Positions 20,014 through 29,706 of a DNA stretch of 64,000 bases are shown here, piece after piece. The first letter of the stretch is position 1, and each line of letters starts with the position of its first letter. Under the pieces are notes generated by a model. That model was not told the DNA's origin. It did no database searches and saw only the letters and a program-made list of their open reading frames with translations. The DNA lies in assembly GCF_028748065.1 (NCBI RefSeq), contig NZ_CP118166.1, positions 2,495,501 to 2,559,500 of the forward strand. Reading direction: 5' to 3'. Position numbers and translations under genes: made by a program. The stretch comes from Hyphococcus flavus. Lineage in GTDB: Bacteria; Pseudomonadota; Alphaproteobacteria; Caulobacterales; Parvularculaceae.

Positions 20014-21629
20014 TAGAGCAGGCCTGGCAGCCAGGTAGCGAGGCCCGGATACATCGCCAGAACGGCAAGCGCCAGCAATTGAATGAAGATATACGGTATC
20101 GCGCCGCGATAGATCTGCGATGTTTTTACTTCGGGCGGGGCGACGCCGCGCAAATAGAACAGCGCAAAGCCGAAAGGCGGCGTCAGAAATGATGTCTGCA
20201 GATTGATCGCCATCATCACGCCCAGCCAGATGGGATCAAGCCCCATAGCCAGCAGCGGCGGACCGACAAGCGGCACGACAACAAGCGTGATTTCGATAAA
20301 GTCGAGGAAGAAGCCGAGAATGAACATTACGATCATCACGGTGATGACTGCGCCGATGACGCCGCCGGGCGTCGCTTCAAGCGCGGCGTGAACGGTTTCG
20401 TCGCCGCCAAGCCCGCGGAATACGAGAGAAAACAACGCGGCGCCAATAAGGATCGTGAACACCATCGTGGTGACGCGCGCCGTCTGATCCATGATAGGCG
20501 CCAGCGTTTTTTCACGGCGCAGTTGTATGAGGCTGGCGACGATGCCCCACGGCGTGATTGCAAACAAAATAAAGGCGAGGGCAATGCCTATGCTCTGTAT
20601 GGCAGGAATGTTTTCGCGGCCAAGACGCAGATCGAGAAACCCGGTAAGCAATACGAGGCCCATGATGGCGCCGGCCGAGGCAATAATCGCAGGGCGTCCT
20701 GCGAGTAATGACCCTTTTGGCGCGAGACGCGCGCCGGCGATCAGCAATGCCCCGATAGCCCCGACGCTAGCGGCTTCGGTAGGTGTCGCTGCGCCGGCGA
20801 GGATTGACCCTAGTACCGCGACGATCAGCAGTAAGGGCGGCGGCAGAACCTTTAGCGCATCGGTCCAGACTTCTTTGATGTTGCCCCGTTCCGCTGCAGG
20901 AATCGCCGGCGCCTTGTTTGGCTGCGTCACCGCGACGAAAACCTGCCAGAGCAGATACATGCCGACGAGCATCAGGCCCGGAATGAGCGCGCCAGCGAAG
21001 AGATCGCCAACCGAAACAGTTTCAGGTGCGAATACGCCCTGTTCGAGTTGTGCTTTCTGGTAGGCGTTGGAAATGACGTCGCCAAGAAGAATAAGCACAA
21101 TCGATGGCGGAATAATCTGGCCAAGCGTGCCGGCGGCGGCGATGGAGCCGGAGGAAAACGCCGGATCATAGCCGCGCCGCAACATCGTCGGCAGGCTGAG
21201 CAACCCCATCGTCACGACCGTTGCGCCGACAATGCCGGTGGACGCGGCGAGCAAGGCGCCGACAACAGTAACAGAGAGCCCAAGTCCGCCGCGCAAGGAA
21301 CCGAACAGCTTTGCCATCGATTCCAAGAGCTCTTCAGCGATCTTTGACTTTTCCAGTATCACGCCCATTAAAATGAACATCGGTACGGCGATGAGCGTTG
21401 TGTTCACAACCGCGCCAAAAACCCGCTGCGGGAAGGGGCGCAGGAAAGAAATATCGAATACGCCGAATGTCAGGCCAATCACCGCAAAGATCAGAGCTGT
21501 GCCAGCAAGGCTGAAGGCAACCGGGTACCCAGCCATCAGCAGCGCGCAAAGAACGACGACCATGGCGATATCGAGCCAGCCGGCGAACCAGCAGCCGCAG
21601 ATCGCAATATCGCCAATCGCAAAATCCAT
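20007..21629 (-). CDS. dctM: TRAP transporter large permease subunit
   Basis: The 540-residue DctM subunit is longer than the usual ~430. It has the conserved segments PVAFSLAGTALIFAV, IAVPMFILMGVILEKS and GGLGLSVTVVGALLAASTGIVGA, the loop GYDPAFSSGSIAAAGTLGQIIPPSIVLILLG in two stretches, and FLDFIEITLVVVPLVGPP and NLQTSFLTPPFGFALFYLRG near the C-terminus. About 100 residues in the middle (near 300-400) add extra membrane segments, so the protein belongs to the long DctM group. ATG 21629 overlaps the dctQ stop region. The three-part transporter uses a Na+ or H+ gradient and a periplasmic binding protein. Confidence 0.94.
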   Translation of the reverse strand: MDFAIGDIAICGCWFAGWLDIAMVVVLCALLMAGYPVAFSLAGTALIFAVIGLTFGVFDISFLRPFPQRVFGAVVNTTLIAVPMFILMGVILEKSKIAEELLESMAKLFGSLRGGLGLSVTVVGALLAASTGIVGATVVTMGLLSLPTMLRRGYDPAFSSGSIAAAGTLGQIIPPSIVLILLGDVISNAYQKAQLEQGVFAPETVSVGDLFAGALIPGLMLVGMYLLWQVFVAVTQPNKAPAIPAAERGNIKEVWTDALKVLPPPLLLIVAVLGSILAGAATPTEAASVGAIGALLIAGARLAPKGSLLAGRPAIIASAGAIMGLVLLTGFLDLRLGRENIPAIQSIGIALAFILFAITPWGIVASLIQLRREKTLAPIMDQTARVTTMVFTILIGAALFSLVFRGLGGDETVHAALEATPGGVIGAVITVMIVMFILGFFLDFIEITLVVVPLVGPPLLAMGLDPIWLGVMMAINLQTSFLTPPFGFALFYLRGVAPPEVKTSQIYRGAIPYIFIQLLALAVLAMYPGLATWLPGLLYQ

Positions 21630-22405
21630 CAGCCACGCCCTTTGAGAACTGACCCGGCGCGGGCGGCGATGTTAAAACCAGCCATGGCGAGCAGGACAGC
21701 GAAGGCGGGAATAAACGATTTCATGATAAAGACGGCTTGAATGCCCGAGGATTCATTTGAGCCTTCACCCACAGCCCAGCTATTCGCCACATAGGGCGAC
21801 GCTGTCCATAACAGCAGCAAACAAACAGGAAAGAGCAGAAAGTAAGAGCCGAGAAAATCGATCAGCGCTCGCCGTTTTTCACTGGCCCCGCGGTAAAAAA
21901 TATCAACGCGCACGTGATCGTTTGTCAGCAGCGCATAGCCTGCGGCGAGCAGGAATACGCCGCCATGCATGTAAGTGATCGATTCCTGCATAAAGATGTA
22001 GTTGATGCCGAAAACGTAACGCAGCACGACAACGGCGAACTGGACCAGCGCCATCAGCAACAGGAACCACATGACGACCAGGCTTGTACGGCGCGTGACA
22101 AAGGAAAAAACGGACGCGCAAAGCGTCGCAAACCGCGCAGCCCCGCCACACAGGATTGCAATAGCGACAGATAAAAGCGACATGCCGGCGAATTTCAGGA
22201 GTAACAGAGGTTGAGGCGTTACCGAGATGACGGGCACAAGCCAGGCGAACAAGACGCCCGTTGTGGCGGCGGCGGCAATCAAGGCAAGCCAGGTGACTGT
22301 CGTATTCCGCTCAGGTTTTAACGCAAGCGCCAACGGCAAAAGCATGAGCGGAAACACAACGCCCGCCGCCAACCAGTTTAATATGTCGCCTGTCAGCTCG
22401 AGCAT
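21629..22405 (-). CDS. dctQ: TRAP transporter small permease subunit
   Basis: The 258-residue protein has about six hydrophobic segments and the DctQ signature FGINYIFMQESITYMHGGVF with YALLTNDHVRVDIFY following it. Most DctQ proteins have four segments and ~170 residues; here about 90 residues with two extra segments precede the core (LNWLAAGVVFPLMLLPLALA). ATG 22405 starts two bases after the dctP stop, so I do not use the longer frame from 22468, which lies inside dctP. It ends at the dctM start. Confidence 0.9.
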   Translation of the reverse strand: MLELTGDILNWLAAGVVFPLMLLPLALALKPERNTTVTWLALIAAAATTGVLFAWLVPVISVTPQPLLLLKFAGMSLLSVAIAILCGGAARFATLCASVFSFVTRRTSLVVMWFLLLMALVQFAVVVLRYVFGINYIFMQESITYMHGGVFLLAAGYALLTNDHVRVDIFYRGASEKRRALIDFLGSYFLLFPVCLLLLWTASPYVANSWAVGEGSNESSGIQAVFIMKSFIPAFAVLLAMAGFNIAARAGSVLKGRG

Positions 22406-22407
22406 GA

Positions 22408-23523
22408 TTAAAGCGAAAAGATCTCGCGGCGGATTTTCATGTAGGGCTCGTCGGAGATGCCGCTCCACACTTGCGAACGCGCCATCGAGGCCTTGAAACT
22501 CTCAAATATGCGGCCAGTGATGTCGTCTGTCTGTGCTGTTTCTTCGAGCACGTTTTTCGACTCGCGCGCCAGCGCCGCCATCACATCGTCCGGCATCTGA
22601 CGCAGCTCGACGCCATGATCGTTAATCAGTTGATCGAGTGCGGTGGCGTTATGATGAATATATTCTGCGATGGACAGGTGGTTAGCGCGATGGCAGGCGC
22701 CCTCGATGATGGATTTTTCCTGCAGCGTCAGCCCGTTCCATAAATCGAGATTGACCCCGACGCCGAGCTGCGCGCCAGGCTCGTGAAAACCGGGCCAGTA
22801 ATAATACTTCGCTTCGCGGTAAAAACCGAACGCGAGGTCGTTCCACGGACCCACCCATTCGGTGCCGTCGATCGCGCCTGATTGCAGCGCCTGGTAAATT
22901 TCACCGCCCGAGAGTGCAACAGCGGAAGCGCCGATCCGGCGCAGAACTTCACCGCCAAGCCCCGGCATGCGAACCTTCAGTCCGCGCATGTCTTCGAGCG
23001 AATTGATCTCGCGTTTGAACCAGCCACCCATCTGGTGCCCGGTATTGCCGGCGGCGAACGGTTTAATGTTAAATCGGGCGGAGAGTTCATCCCAAAGTTC
23101 TTGCCCGCCGCCGAATTCTGTCCACGCCATGATTTCGTTGGCTGTCATGCCAAAGGGCACGGCCGTGAAAAATGCGAAAGCCGGCGATTTGCCTACCCAA
23201 TAATATTCAGCGCCATGATAAATGTCTGCCGCGCCGTTCGAGACAGCGTCAAAACTTTCGAAGGCGCCGACCAGTTCGCCGGCCGCAAAAACGCGCACGC
23301 GCAGCGCACCGCCAGACATTTCCGTGATGAATTGCGCCGTGCGCTCCGCCATGGTGCCAAGGCCGGGAAAATCCTGCGGCCAAGTCGTCACCATTTTTAA
23401 CTCGCGGGATTCAATCGAACCCGGAACCGCCGCGCCGCCAACGGGCGCGCCGCACTCGCATCCGGCAGCCAATCCCGCCGCTCCGATTGCTCCTCCCTTG
23501 AGCAGTTGTCTTCTTTTTATCAT
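22408..23523 (-). CDS. dctP: TRAP transporter substrate-binding protein with Tat signal and lipobox
   Basis: The 371-residue protein opens with a twin-arginine motif (KRRQLLKGG), a hydrophobic stretch and LAAGCECG, where Cys22 could be lipidated or follow a signal-peptidase site. The mature part has the DctP fold with FAAGELVGAFESFDAVSNG, MGGWFKREINSLEDMRGLKV and GAIDGTEWVGPWNDL. The latter motif resembles the TakP branch, which binds 2-oxo acids in Rhodobacter. Because it sits next to the paa block, an aromatic keto acid is conceivable, but this is inference. First gene of dctPQM. Confidence 0.92.
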   Translation of the reverse strand: MIKRRQLLKGGAIGAAGLAAGCECGAPVGGAAVPGSIESRELKMVTTWPQDFPGLGTMAERTAQFITEMSGGALRVRVFAAGELVGAFESFDAVSNGAADIYHGAEYYWVGKSPAFAFFTAVPFGMTANEIMAWTEFGGGQELWDELSARFNIKPFAAGNTGHQMGGWFKREINSLEDMRGLKVRMPGLGGEVLRRIGASAVALSGGEIYQALQSGAIDGTEWVGPWNDLAFGFYREAKYYYWPGFHEPGAQLGVGVNLDLWNGLTLQEKSIIEGACHRANHLSIAEYIHHNATALDQLINDHGVELRQMPDDVMAALARESKNVLEETAQTDDITGRIFESFKASMARSQVWSGISDEPYMKIRREIFSL

Positions 23524-23538
23524 TGGCCCCCGTAGCGG

Positions 23539-23913
23539 TTAGTCATCTTTGTCTTTTTGTTCGAGAACGATAATTTCAACGTCGCTTTCGCCTGTCTTTG
23601 ATTGTTCGCGCTGTCGGGCCGCGCGCCATCGCTCATAAGCGGCCTCTTTTTCTGTGCGCGTGCGGGCATCGCTGATCGCCCGATCTATGGCGACGGAAGA
23701 TCCGTCTCCACTGGCTCCAGAAGAATAACACCGGCTTTCATTATCGTAGCAGCGATCGATGCAGGCAGCGCGTGCAGACCCGTTTTCAATGCCGGTGCAG
23801 GTATTCTGGCATTGATTGTGCTCGCCGAGGCAACGGTCCTCAGCATAGCTGAAAGGGGCGGAAGAACATGCTGCAAGCATGAGTGACGCGGCGGCGGGTA
23901 ACAGATACTTCAA
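23539..23913 (-). CDS. Small Cys-rich lipoprotein of unknown function
   Basis: I start this at TTG 23913, eight bases after GGGAG, so that the 124-residue protein begins with a normal lipoprotein signal: LKYLLPAAASLMLAACSSAP with lipobox LAAC. The longer frame from 23994 has 27 extra residues of no clear meaning. After the anchor come six Cys in a short stretch (DRCLGEHNQCQNTCTG, AACIDRCYDNESRCYS), likely three disulphides, then a charged helical tail rich in Arg and Glu. I recognise no family. It lies 15 bp upstream of dctP and may share its transcript. Confidence 0.7.
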   Translation of the reverse strand: MKYLLPAAASLMLAACSSAPFSYAEDRCLGEHNQCQNTCTGIENGSARAACIDRCYDNESRCYSSGASGDGSSVAIDRAISDARTRTEKEAAYERWRAARQREQSKTGESDVEIIVLEQKDKDD

Positions 23914-24012
23914 GACGGATACTCCCAATTGAACGACAATTCCCCGCTCGCGAGGCTGCGAGGCTACTATGAGCCGCGTCCAATCGCAAAGCATCTTGAT
24001 GAAATGTGGGAA

Positions 24013-24780
24013 CTAGCGCTGGGTTTCCAGCTCAGCCATACGGGTCCAGCCCCGTTGGCCGAGCATTTCAAGCGGCTGGAACTGTTTTTTGTAATCCATC
24101 TTGCCGGAGCCGTTCACCCAGTAACCAAGATAAACGTAAGGCAGGTTCAACTCGCGCGCGAAAGACACGTGATCGAGGATCATGTAACGGCCCAGCCCGC
24201 GCGCCGCCTCTTCCGGTTCGAAAAAGCTGTAGACCATGGAGAGACCGTCCGTCAGCCGGTCCGTGAGGGCGGCGGCGATGAGTTTTTCCTCGCCGGTATC
24301 ACGATCACGCAGCCGGTATTCGATGATGATCGTATCGACGCTCGTTTCCTCAACCATGGAAGCGTAATCGAGCACAGTCATATCGGCCATGCCGCCGTCA
24401 CCATGGCGCGTGTCGAGATAGGCGCGCAGCATCGAGAACTGCTCGCCAGTGGCGCGAGGGCCGCTGATGCGTCGAATGATGTCGGCGTTTTTAGAAATGG
24501 TGCGCCGGCGCGAGCGCGTCAGCTCGAACTCTTCAGCGATAATGCGAACCGGCACGCATGCATTGCATGCCTCGCAGGCGGGCAGATAAATCAGATTTTG
24601 AGACCGGCGGAAACCACGCCTCGTCAGGATGGAATTTGTAGACGGCGCCGCGTCGCCGGAAAGATAGGAGAAGATTTTTCGCTCGCGCCGGCCCTTTAAA
24701 TAAGGGCAAGGGGCCGGCGCGGTGATAAAAAATTCACCCCCGTCCAGACCGAACCGCCGTGCAAAATCTTCGTTACTCAT
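24013..24780 (-). CDS. bpt: Aspartate/glutamate leucyltransferase (Bpt/Ate family)
   Basis: Bpt adds leucine from Leu-tRNA to N-terminal Asp or Glu of proteins and so feeds them to the ClpS/ClpAP N-degron pathway. The 255-residue protein has the N-terminal domain signature PAPCPYLKGRRERKIFSYL, the Cys motif YLPACEACNACVPVRI, and the C-terminal domain GLSMVYSFFEPEEAARGLGR followed by LPYVYLGYWVNGSGKMDYK and QFQPLEML. All look intact. It stands alone between the TRAP operon and the SLC13 transporter. Confidence 0.95.
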   Translation of the reverse strand: MSNEDFARRFGLDGGEFFITAPAPCPYLKGRRERKIFSYLSGDAAPSTNSILTRRGFRRSQNLIYLPACEACNACVPVRIIAEEFELTRSRRRTISKNADIIRRISGPRATGEQFSMLRAYLDTRHGDGGMADMTVLDYASMVEETSVDTIIIEYRLRDRDTGEEKLIAAALTDRLTDGLSMVYSFFEPEEAARGLGRYMILDHVSFARELNLPYVYLGYWVNGSGKMDYKKQFQPLEMLGQRGWTRMAELETQR

Positions 24781-24853
24781 GATACCCGTTCTAGCGGAAA
24801 AACCTTAGCGGTCGATTAGCGTTTCCGCAATGAATCAAGGTTCATGGGGCGTG

Positions 24854-26716
24854 TCAATTAAGGCCGTAATAATATGGCGCAGCAAATGAGTAGACGATCC
24901 AGAGCAGGATGATCAGCGGCCCGCCGACGACGATAAAATCTCTAAATTTGTAATGACCTGGCGTCATGACGAGTAAGTTGGTCTGATAGGCGATCGGCGT
25001 GGCGAAAGAGCAGTTCGATCCGAAAATGACGGTTAACACCAAAACGTGCTCATCCATGCCGACCTGTTTTGCGGCGGCGACGGCGATTGGCGTGAACAGC
25101 ACCGCGGTGGCGTTATTTGACAGCACGTTGGTCATCGCCGCGCACATAATGAAGAAAGCGGAGATCAGCACCGTCGGTCCAAGCTGGCCTGCCGTAGACG
25201 CAAGGGCCTCGCCAAGGAACGCGGCGCCACCGGTGCGCTCCAGCGCAACGCCCATGGCGAGCGATGCGCCGATGAGAAGATAAATGCGCCGGTCAACAGC
25301 GCGCGCCGCCTGCCTCACATTGAGACAGCCGGTCGCGACCATCAATGTCGCGCCGACAATCGCTGAAACTGCAATAGGGACAAGGCCGGATGCCGTAAAT
25401 CCGATCACGCCGGCGAAAATGAGGGCGGCGATACGGGCGTTTCGCGGGTCGGGCAGATTCTGCATGGAGTACTCGAGCAGCAATATGTCCCGGTCAGCGC
25501 GCAGCGCGCGGATATCTTTCATGTCGCCAAGGATAAGGAGCACGTCGCCGGCCTCAAGACGAATGGTGTTCATCTGTGTTCGGATCATGCGGCTGCGCCG
25601 TTCAATGCCCAAGATGACGCAATTGGTCTGGGCATGGAAGCCGATTTGCGCAACGGAGCGACCGATCAATCGCGAGCCCGGCGCCACAATCGCTTCAACC
25701 AGCGTTAGCTGTGTCGAGCGTTGAACCGAGCCGTCTTCTTCGTCGGCGATTGACGTTTCGGCCATCAGCCCTTCAAGCATGTCGGGGTTCGATTTCAGGA
25801 GGGAGGCGAGAGATGACCGCGTCGCCGCCACGACAACCACATCACCGGAGCGAAAGGCAAAATCCTCAAACGGCGGCAGGATGGCTCTTTCCCGGCGCTG
25901 AACCATGCGCACCGTGATGTCGGGAAGGTCCACGAACAGGCCGGCGACGGGGCCCTTGCCGATCAGCGGGTGGCCGCGATTGATCTCGATCTGGGCGATA
26001 AAATGCTTGCCTTCGCGATCGGTCGTTCCCGGCTGATTGGGGTCGCTCCGCTTTGGCAGCAACCATCTGCCGGCGGTTAACATGTAAAGGATGCCGGCGC
26101 CTGCGAGGATCAGTCCCATGGGCGTCAGTTCGAAAAACCCGATCTCCCCGCCCGTTGTGGCGCGGTATGATTGCGCGGCCAGAAGGTTGGTTGAAGAACC
26201 GATCAGGGTTGTCATGCCGCCAAGAATTGAAAGATAGGACAACGGCATCATGAAGCGCGAGACGCGAATTTTACTCTGTTGCGCGATCGCCGCCATGATT
26301 GGAATGAACATCACCACAACCGGCGTGTTGTTCAAAAACGCGCTAACGACCATGATAAACAAAAAGACGAAACCGGTAACGATCAACGGCCGCTTGTCGA
26401 AGGCGCGCAATAGATACTCTGTCGGGTGTTCAAGCGCGCCAGCCTGAAACATGCCCTGACCGATGATGAGCAGCCCAAGGATCGCGAATAGCGCAGGGCT
26501 GGCGAAACCTGACAGCAGCGTGTCTGTAGAAAGCAGGTTCTCGCCGCTTGAGGTTTCAACGGGTGCAATCAGGAACAACAGGAGCAGTGCAACGACAGCG
26601 CCCGCCGAAACAAGTTCGAGCGGAAACCGGTCAATTGTGTAGAACCCGATGGTCACCAGAATGACGCCGAGGGTCGCCCACATTTGCCAGGGAGCTGATG
26701 CTATCGTTTCCATCAT
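24854..26716 (-). CDS. SLC13/DASS-family transporter with two TrkA-C (RCK_C) domains
   Basis: This 620-residue protein has an N-terminal membrane half, two soluble TrkA-C-like domains in the middle (about residues 215-300 and 325-405), and a C-terminal membrane half. Transporter motifs are NNTPVVVMFIPIMAAIAQQ, GSSTNLLAAQSYRATTGG and SNNATAVLFTPIAVAAAKQ. Family members with this layout move sulfate, dicarboxylates or similar anions with Na+; the regulatory domains bind nucleotides or other ligands. Substrate cannot be determined. ATG 26716 is followed by another ATG (26713). Confidence 0.9.
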   Translation of the reverse strand: MMETIASAPWQMWATLGVILVTIGFYTIDRFPLELVSAGAVVALLLLFLIAPVETSSGENLLSTDTLLSGFASPALFAILGLLIIGQGMFQAGALEHPTEYLLRAFDKRPLIVTGFVFLFIMVVSAFLNNTPVVVMFIPIMAAIAQQSKIRVSRFMMPLSYLSILGGMTTLIGSSTNLLAAQSYRATTGGEIGFFELTPMGLILAGAGILYMLTAGRWLLPKRSDPNQPGTTDREGKHFIAQIEINRGHPLIGKGPVAGLFVDLPDITVRMVQRRERAILPPFEDFAFRSGDVVVVAATRSSLASLLKSNPDMLEGLMAETSIADEEDGSVQRSTQLTLVEAIVAPGSRLIGRSVAQIGFHAQTNCVILGIERRSRMIRTQMNTIRLEAGDVLLILGDMKDIRALRADRDILLLEYSMQNLPDPRNARIAALIFAGVIGFTASGLVPIAVSAIVGATLMVATGCLNVRQAARAVDRRIYLLIGASLAMGVALERTGGAAFLGEALASTAGQLGPTVLISAFFIMCAAMTNVLSNNATAVLFTPIAVAAAKQVGMDEHVLVLTVIFGSNCSFATPIAYQTNLLVMTPGHYKFRDFIVVGGPLIILLWIVYSFAAPYYYGLN

Positions 26717-26869
26717 GTCAGATTGTCTTGCGCCGGCGCTGTTGTGAACCTACTGCGGCGGCTAAGGCCGCCAAATGCTTTGTATTTTCGCGGTTTAGTG
26801 CTAACGCCACAAGCCTTAATTGAGTTTATCCATTAACTGTAGGGGCCAAACCCGCAAGAATGTTGAAGA

Positions 26870-27346
26870 ATGACGGATAAATACCGGCCCTTAAAGGACG
26901 CGCTTGGCCGTTTCGCAACCGGAATTGCTGTTGCCGCCTGCCGTAACGGTGATGGCGAGATTAAAGCGCTCACTATTAACTCCTTTACCTCCGTGTCCCT
27001 CGATCCGCCGCTGGTCTTGTGGTGCCTTGAGAACCGGGCCTCGAGCTACTCTTCTTTTATGTCTGCCGACGCCTACAGCGTGAACGTTTTGCGGGCCGAT
27101 CAGCGGCAGGTTTCCGACCATTTCGCCGGCTTCTTGCCGGACCCGATCGGCGAGGAAGGTTTTGAGGCGTGGAAAACAGGCGCGCCCGTACTGAAAGAAC
27201 ATCTCGCTGCATTTGACTGTAAAATTGTGGCGCGCCATGACGCAGGCGATCATGTGGTTCTAGTCGGCGCGGTCGAGCAGTTTAGCTGCAATGAGGGCAA
27301 ACCGCTGATATACTATGCCAGCAACTACTATCAGGGTACGGATTAG
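26870..27346 (+). CDS. Flavin reductase-like FMN-binding protein
   Basis: The 158-residue protein matches the flavin reductase family (PF01613): LGRFATGIAVAAC near the start, ALTINSFTSVSLDPPLVLW (about 39-57), NVLRADQRQVSDHFAG and GDHVVLVGAVEQF. It would reduce FMN/FAD with NAD(P)H or act as a flavin-binding partner of a monooxygenase. No two-component monooxygenase is adjacent. The dehydrogenase gene starts two bases after its stop, so the two form an operon. Confidence 0.88.
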   Translation: MTDKYRPLKDALGRFATGIAVAACRNGDGEIKALTINSFTSVSLDPPLVLWCLENRASSYSSFMSADAYSVNVLRADQRQVSDHFAGFLPDPIGEEGFEAWKTGAPVLKEHLAAFDCKIVARHDAGDHVVLVGAVEQFSCNEGKPLIYYASNYYQGTD

Positions 27347-27348
27347 AT

Positions 27349-28212
27349 ATGCAGTCAGTCGCATTTCTTGGGCTTGGCGTGATGGGCTACCCCATGGCCG
27401 GGCATTTGTCCGCCAAAGGATACGAGGTCGTTGTTTATAACCGCACCCTCGAAAAGGCGGAACGCTGGGCGGGTGAACATAAAGGCGTTGCCGCCAATAG
27501 CCCTGCCGAGGCGGTAAGGAACGCTGATATTATTTTTGCTTGCCTTGGCGATGACCCCGATGTGGAAGCGGTTGTAGAAAAAGCGGCCGAAGGCCTGAAG
27601 AAAGGGGCGGTCTTCGTCGACCACACGACGGCGTCGCCATCGCTTGCGCGACGGCTTCACAAGGAACTTTCCGAAACCGGCGTTGGTTTCGTCGATGCGC
27701 CGGTTTCCGGCGGGCAGGCCGGCGCCGAAAACGGCAAGCTTTCGGTAATGTGCGGCGGCGACACAGCGGATGTTGAGGCGGCGCGCGCAGCGATGGAAAG
27801 CTTCGCCGCACGCATTGTGCACATCGGCCCGTCAGGACACGGCCAGCTTTGCAAGGCTGTTAATCAGATCTGTATTGCTGGCGTCTTGCAAGGACTGTCA
27901 GAGGGCGTTCACTTCGCTGCGAGATCGGGGCTTGATGTGGATCAGGTTCTAAAGGCGATTTCAGGCGGCGCCGCGCAAAGCTGGCAGATGGAAAATCGCG
28001 CCAAAACCATGGCGGCCGACGAGTTTGATTTTGGCTTCGCCGTTGACTGGATGCGCAAGGATTTACGCATCGCGCTGACGGAGGCGCGAGACAACGGCGC
28101 GCGTTTGCCGCTGACGGCGCTTGTCGACCAGTTTTATGCTGACGTGCAGGCCATGGGCGGCGGGCGCTGGGATACATCCAGCTTGATTCGCCGGCTGACG
28201 GGCGTGGACTAG
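27349..28212 (+). CDS. 3-hydroxyisobutyrate dehydrogenase-family oxidoreductase
   Basis: The 287-residue protein belongs to the beta-hydroxyacid dehydrogenases. The Rossmann motif FLGLGVMGYPMAGHLSAKG is at residues 5-23, the substrate motif DAPVSGGQAGAENGKLSVMC at about 122-141, and the catalytic Lys in GHGQLCKAVNQICIAG at about 169. NAD-dependent 3-hydroxyisobutyrate dehydrogenase (valine degradation) or a related succinic-semialdehyde/2-hydroxy-3-oxopropionate reductase would fit. The downstream FadL and acyl-CoA dehydrogenase mildly favour a catabolic acyl-CoA role. Starts two bases after the flavin reductase stop. Confidence 0.9.
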   Translation: MQSVAFLGLGVMGYPMAGHLSAKGYEVVVYNRTLEKAERWAGEHKGVAANSPAEAVRNADIIFACLGDDPDVEAVVEKAAEGLKKGAVFVDHTTASPSLARRLHKELSETGVGFVDAPVSGGQAGAENGKLSVMCGGDTADVEAARAAMESFAARIVHIGPSGHGQLCKAVNQICIAGVLQGLSEGVHFAARSGLDVDQVLKAISGGAAQSWQMENRAKTMAADEFDFGFAVDWMRKDLRIALTEARDNGARLPLTALVDQFYADVQAMGGGRWDTSSLIRRLTGVD

Positions 28213-28362
28213 CGTTAATGCGACAATCGTGATCGCTAAAGGTAAGAATAGGTTGCCTGATTCACAGAATCGAAAGCATGGCGCTGTTACTTGCGCGGCG
28301 GCGCGGCGCACCGGATAGTCGCTCGTCAGGTTCAGTAGCAAAAATTGCAGGGGGTTTCGTCC

Positions 28363-29706
28363 GTGTCGCGAACCACGCTTTTTCATACGTCTCTTACATC
28401 CGCAGTAGTCGCATTTTCTTCCACGCCGGTGTTCGCATCCGGTTTCGCCCTGAACACTCAAAGCGCTGAGGCGCTGGGGGCGGCGACCGCCGGCGCGCCG
28501 GCGACGCAGGCGACACCGTCAAATGCTTACTTCAATCCCGCGTCCATCGTCGGCGTTGAAGGTTTGGAAAGTTCGCTGTCAGTCGTTGGCGTTATCAATG
28601 ACACGTCGTTTGAAAACGCCAATGCATCGCTTTTTGGAGCCGTGCCTGTGCAAGGCGCGACGAGCGGCGAGGCGGTGATTGGCGATGCGGCGTTCCCGAC
28701 AGGGGCGACGGCTTTTAAAATCAGCGAGCATCTTTTTGCAGGCATCGCCGCCTATGCGCCGTTTGGATTTAATACGGAATACGATGCCGCATCGGTTGTT
28801 CGCTATCACGGTACATTTTCACAAGTTGTTTCAGGCTCATTGACGCCGATCGTAGGCATTGCCTTGAACGACGGCTGGTCGCTCGCGGCGGGACCCAGGT
28901 TTCAGTATATCGATGTGGACATCGACGGCGCCATCGATGCGGCCGGCGTCGAGGCTGCATTGCTGATGACGGCCTCAGTCCCCGGCACGGATGATGTTTT
29001 CTTCGACTTCAGCGCCAATGACTGGGGCGTGGGATACACTGTCGGACTGCAAGGCGATCTCACCAACAATATTCATGTCGGCGCCAGTTTTATTTCCAAG
29101 GTCGAACATGACCTTGAGGGACAAGCTGACTTTGATCTTGGAACGTCCGCAGCGGGCCAGAATCTGGAAATGACGTTGGGGCTTTTTCAGGACACGAGCC
29201 TTTCGAGCAACCTGACGACGCCGGCGATTGTACAGTTCGGACTGATTGCTGACGTAAATCCCTCAACCCGTTTGATGGCCTCAGCGACGCAAACGCGCTG
29301 GGCGAGTTTCGATCAGCTTGTAACGGCGTTTGAAAACCCCGCCCAGCCGCCGGAAGTCACAACGCAAAACTGGGACAATGTCTGGGCCGGCGCCCTTGGC
29401 GTCGAATACGACATTTCTCAGTCGGACACTATTCGCGCTGGCGTTATGTACGAGGATGATCCGGTCAACCCGGCGTTTTCGACCGCGCGCGTGCCGGGCG
29501 CCAAGCGCGTCTGGTTCGGGGCCGGGTATTCCCGCGACTTGTCCGATAATGCAGAGCTGCATCTCGCCGCTTCGTATGTCTACAACGACACTGGCCCCGT
29601 AGATCAGTCGGTGACTCTACCGGAAAATCAGTTTCGCGGCTCCTTACAGGCGGATGTAAACATTACCGGCCTGTTGTTCGCTGTTGGTCTCGACTGGAAA
29701 TTCTGA
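28363..29706 (+). CDS. fadL: FadL/OmpP1-family outer-membrane fatty acid channel
   Basis: FadL proteins are 14-strand beta barrels that take up hydrophobic compounds. I chose GTG 28363 because GGGGG lies nine bases upstream and the product then starts with a Sec signal ending in STPVFASGF, followed by the family N-terminal hatch sequence FALNTQSAEALGAATAGAP and NAYFNPASIVGV. The rest alternates short hydrophobic strands and ends in LLFAVGLDWKF, with a C-terminal Phe as in outer-membrane barrels. About 447 residues, normal length. The acyl-CoA dehydrogenase downstream fits a lipid or hydrocarbon diet. Confidence 0.92.
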   Translation: MSRTTLFHTSLTSAVVAFSSTPVFASGFALNTQSAEALGAATAGAPATQATPSNAYFNPASIVGVEGLESSLSVVGVINDTSFENANASLFGAVPVQGATSGEAVIGDAAFPTGATAFKISEHLFAGIAAYAPFGFNTEYDAASVVRYHGTFSQVVSGSLTPIVGIALNDGWSLAAGPRFQYIDVDIDGAIDAAGVEAALLMTASVPGTDDVFFDFSANDWGVGYTVGLQGDLTNNIHVGASFISKVEHDLEGQADFDLGTSAAGQNLEMTLGLFQDTSLSSNLTTPAIVQFGLIADVNPSTRLMASATQTRWASFDQLVTAFENPAQPPEVTTQNWDNVWAGALGVEYDISQSDTIRAGVMYEDDPVNPAFSTARVPGAKRVWFGAGYSRDLSDNAELHLAASYVYNDTGPVDQSVTLPENQFRGSLQADVNITGLLFAVGLDWKF

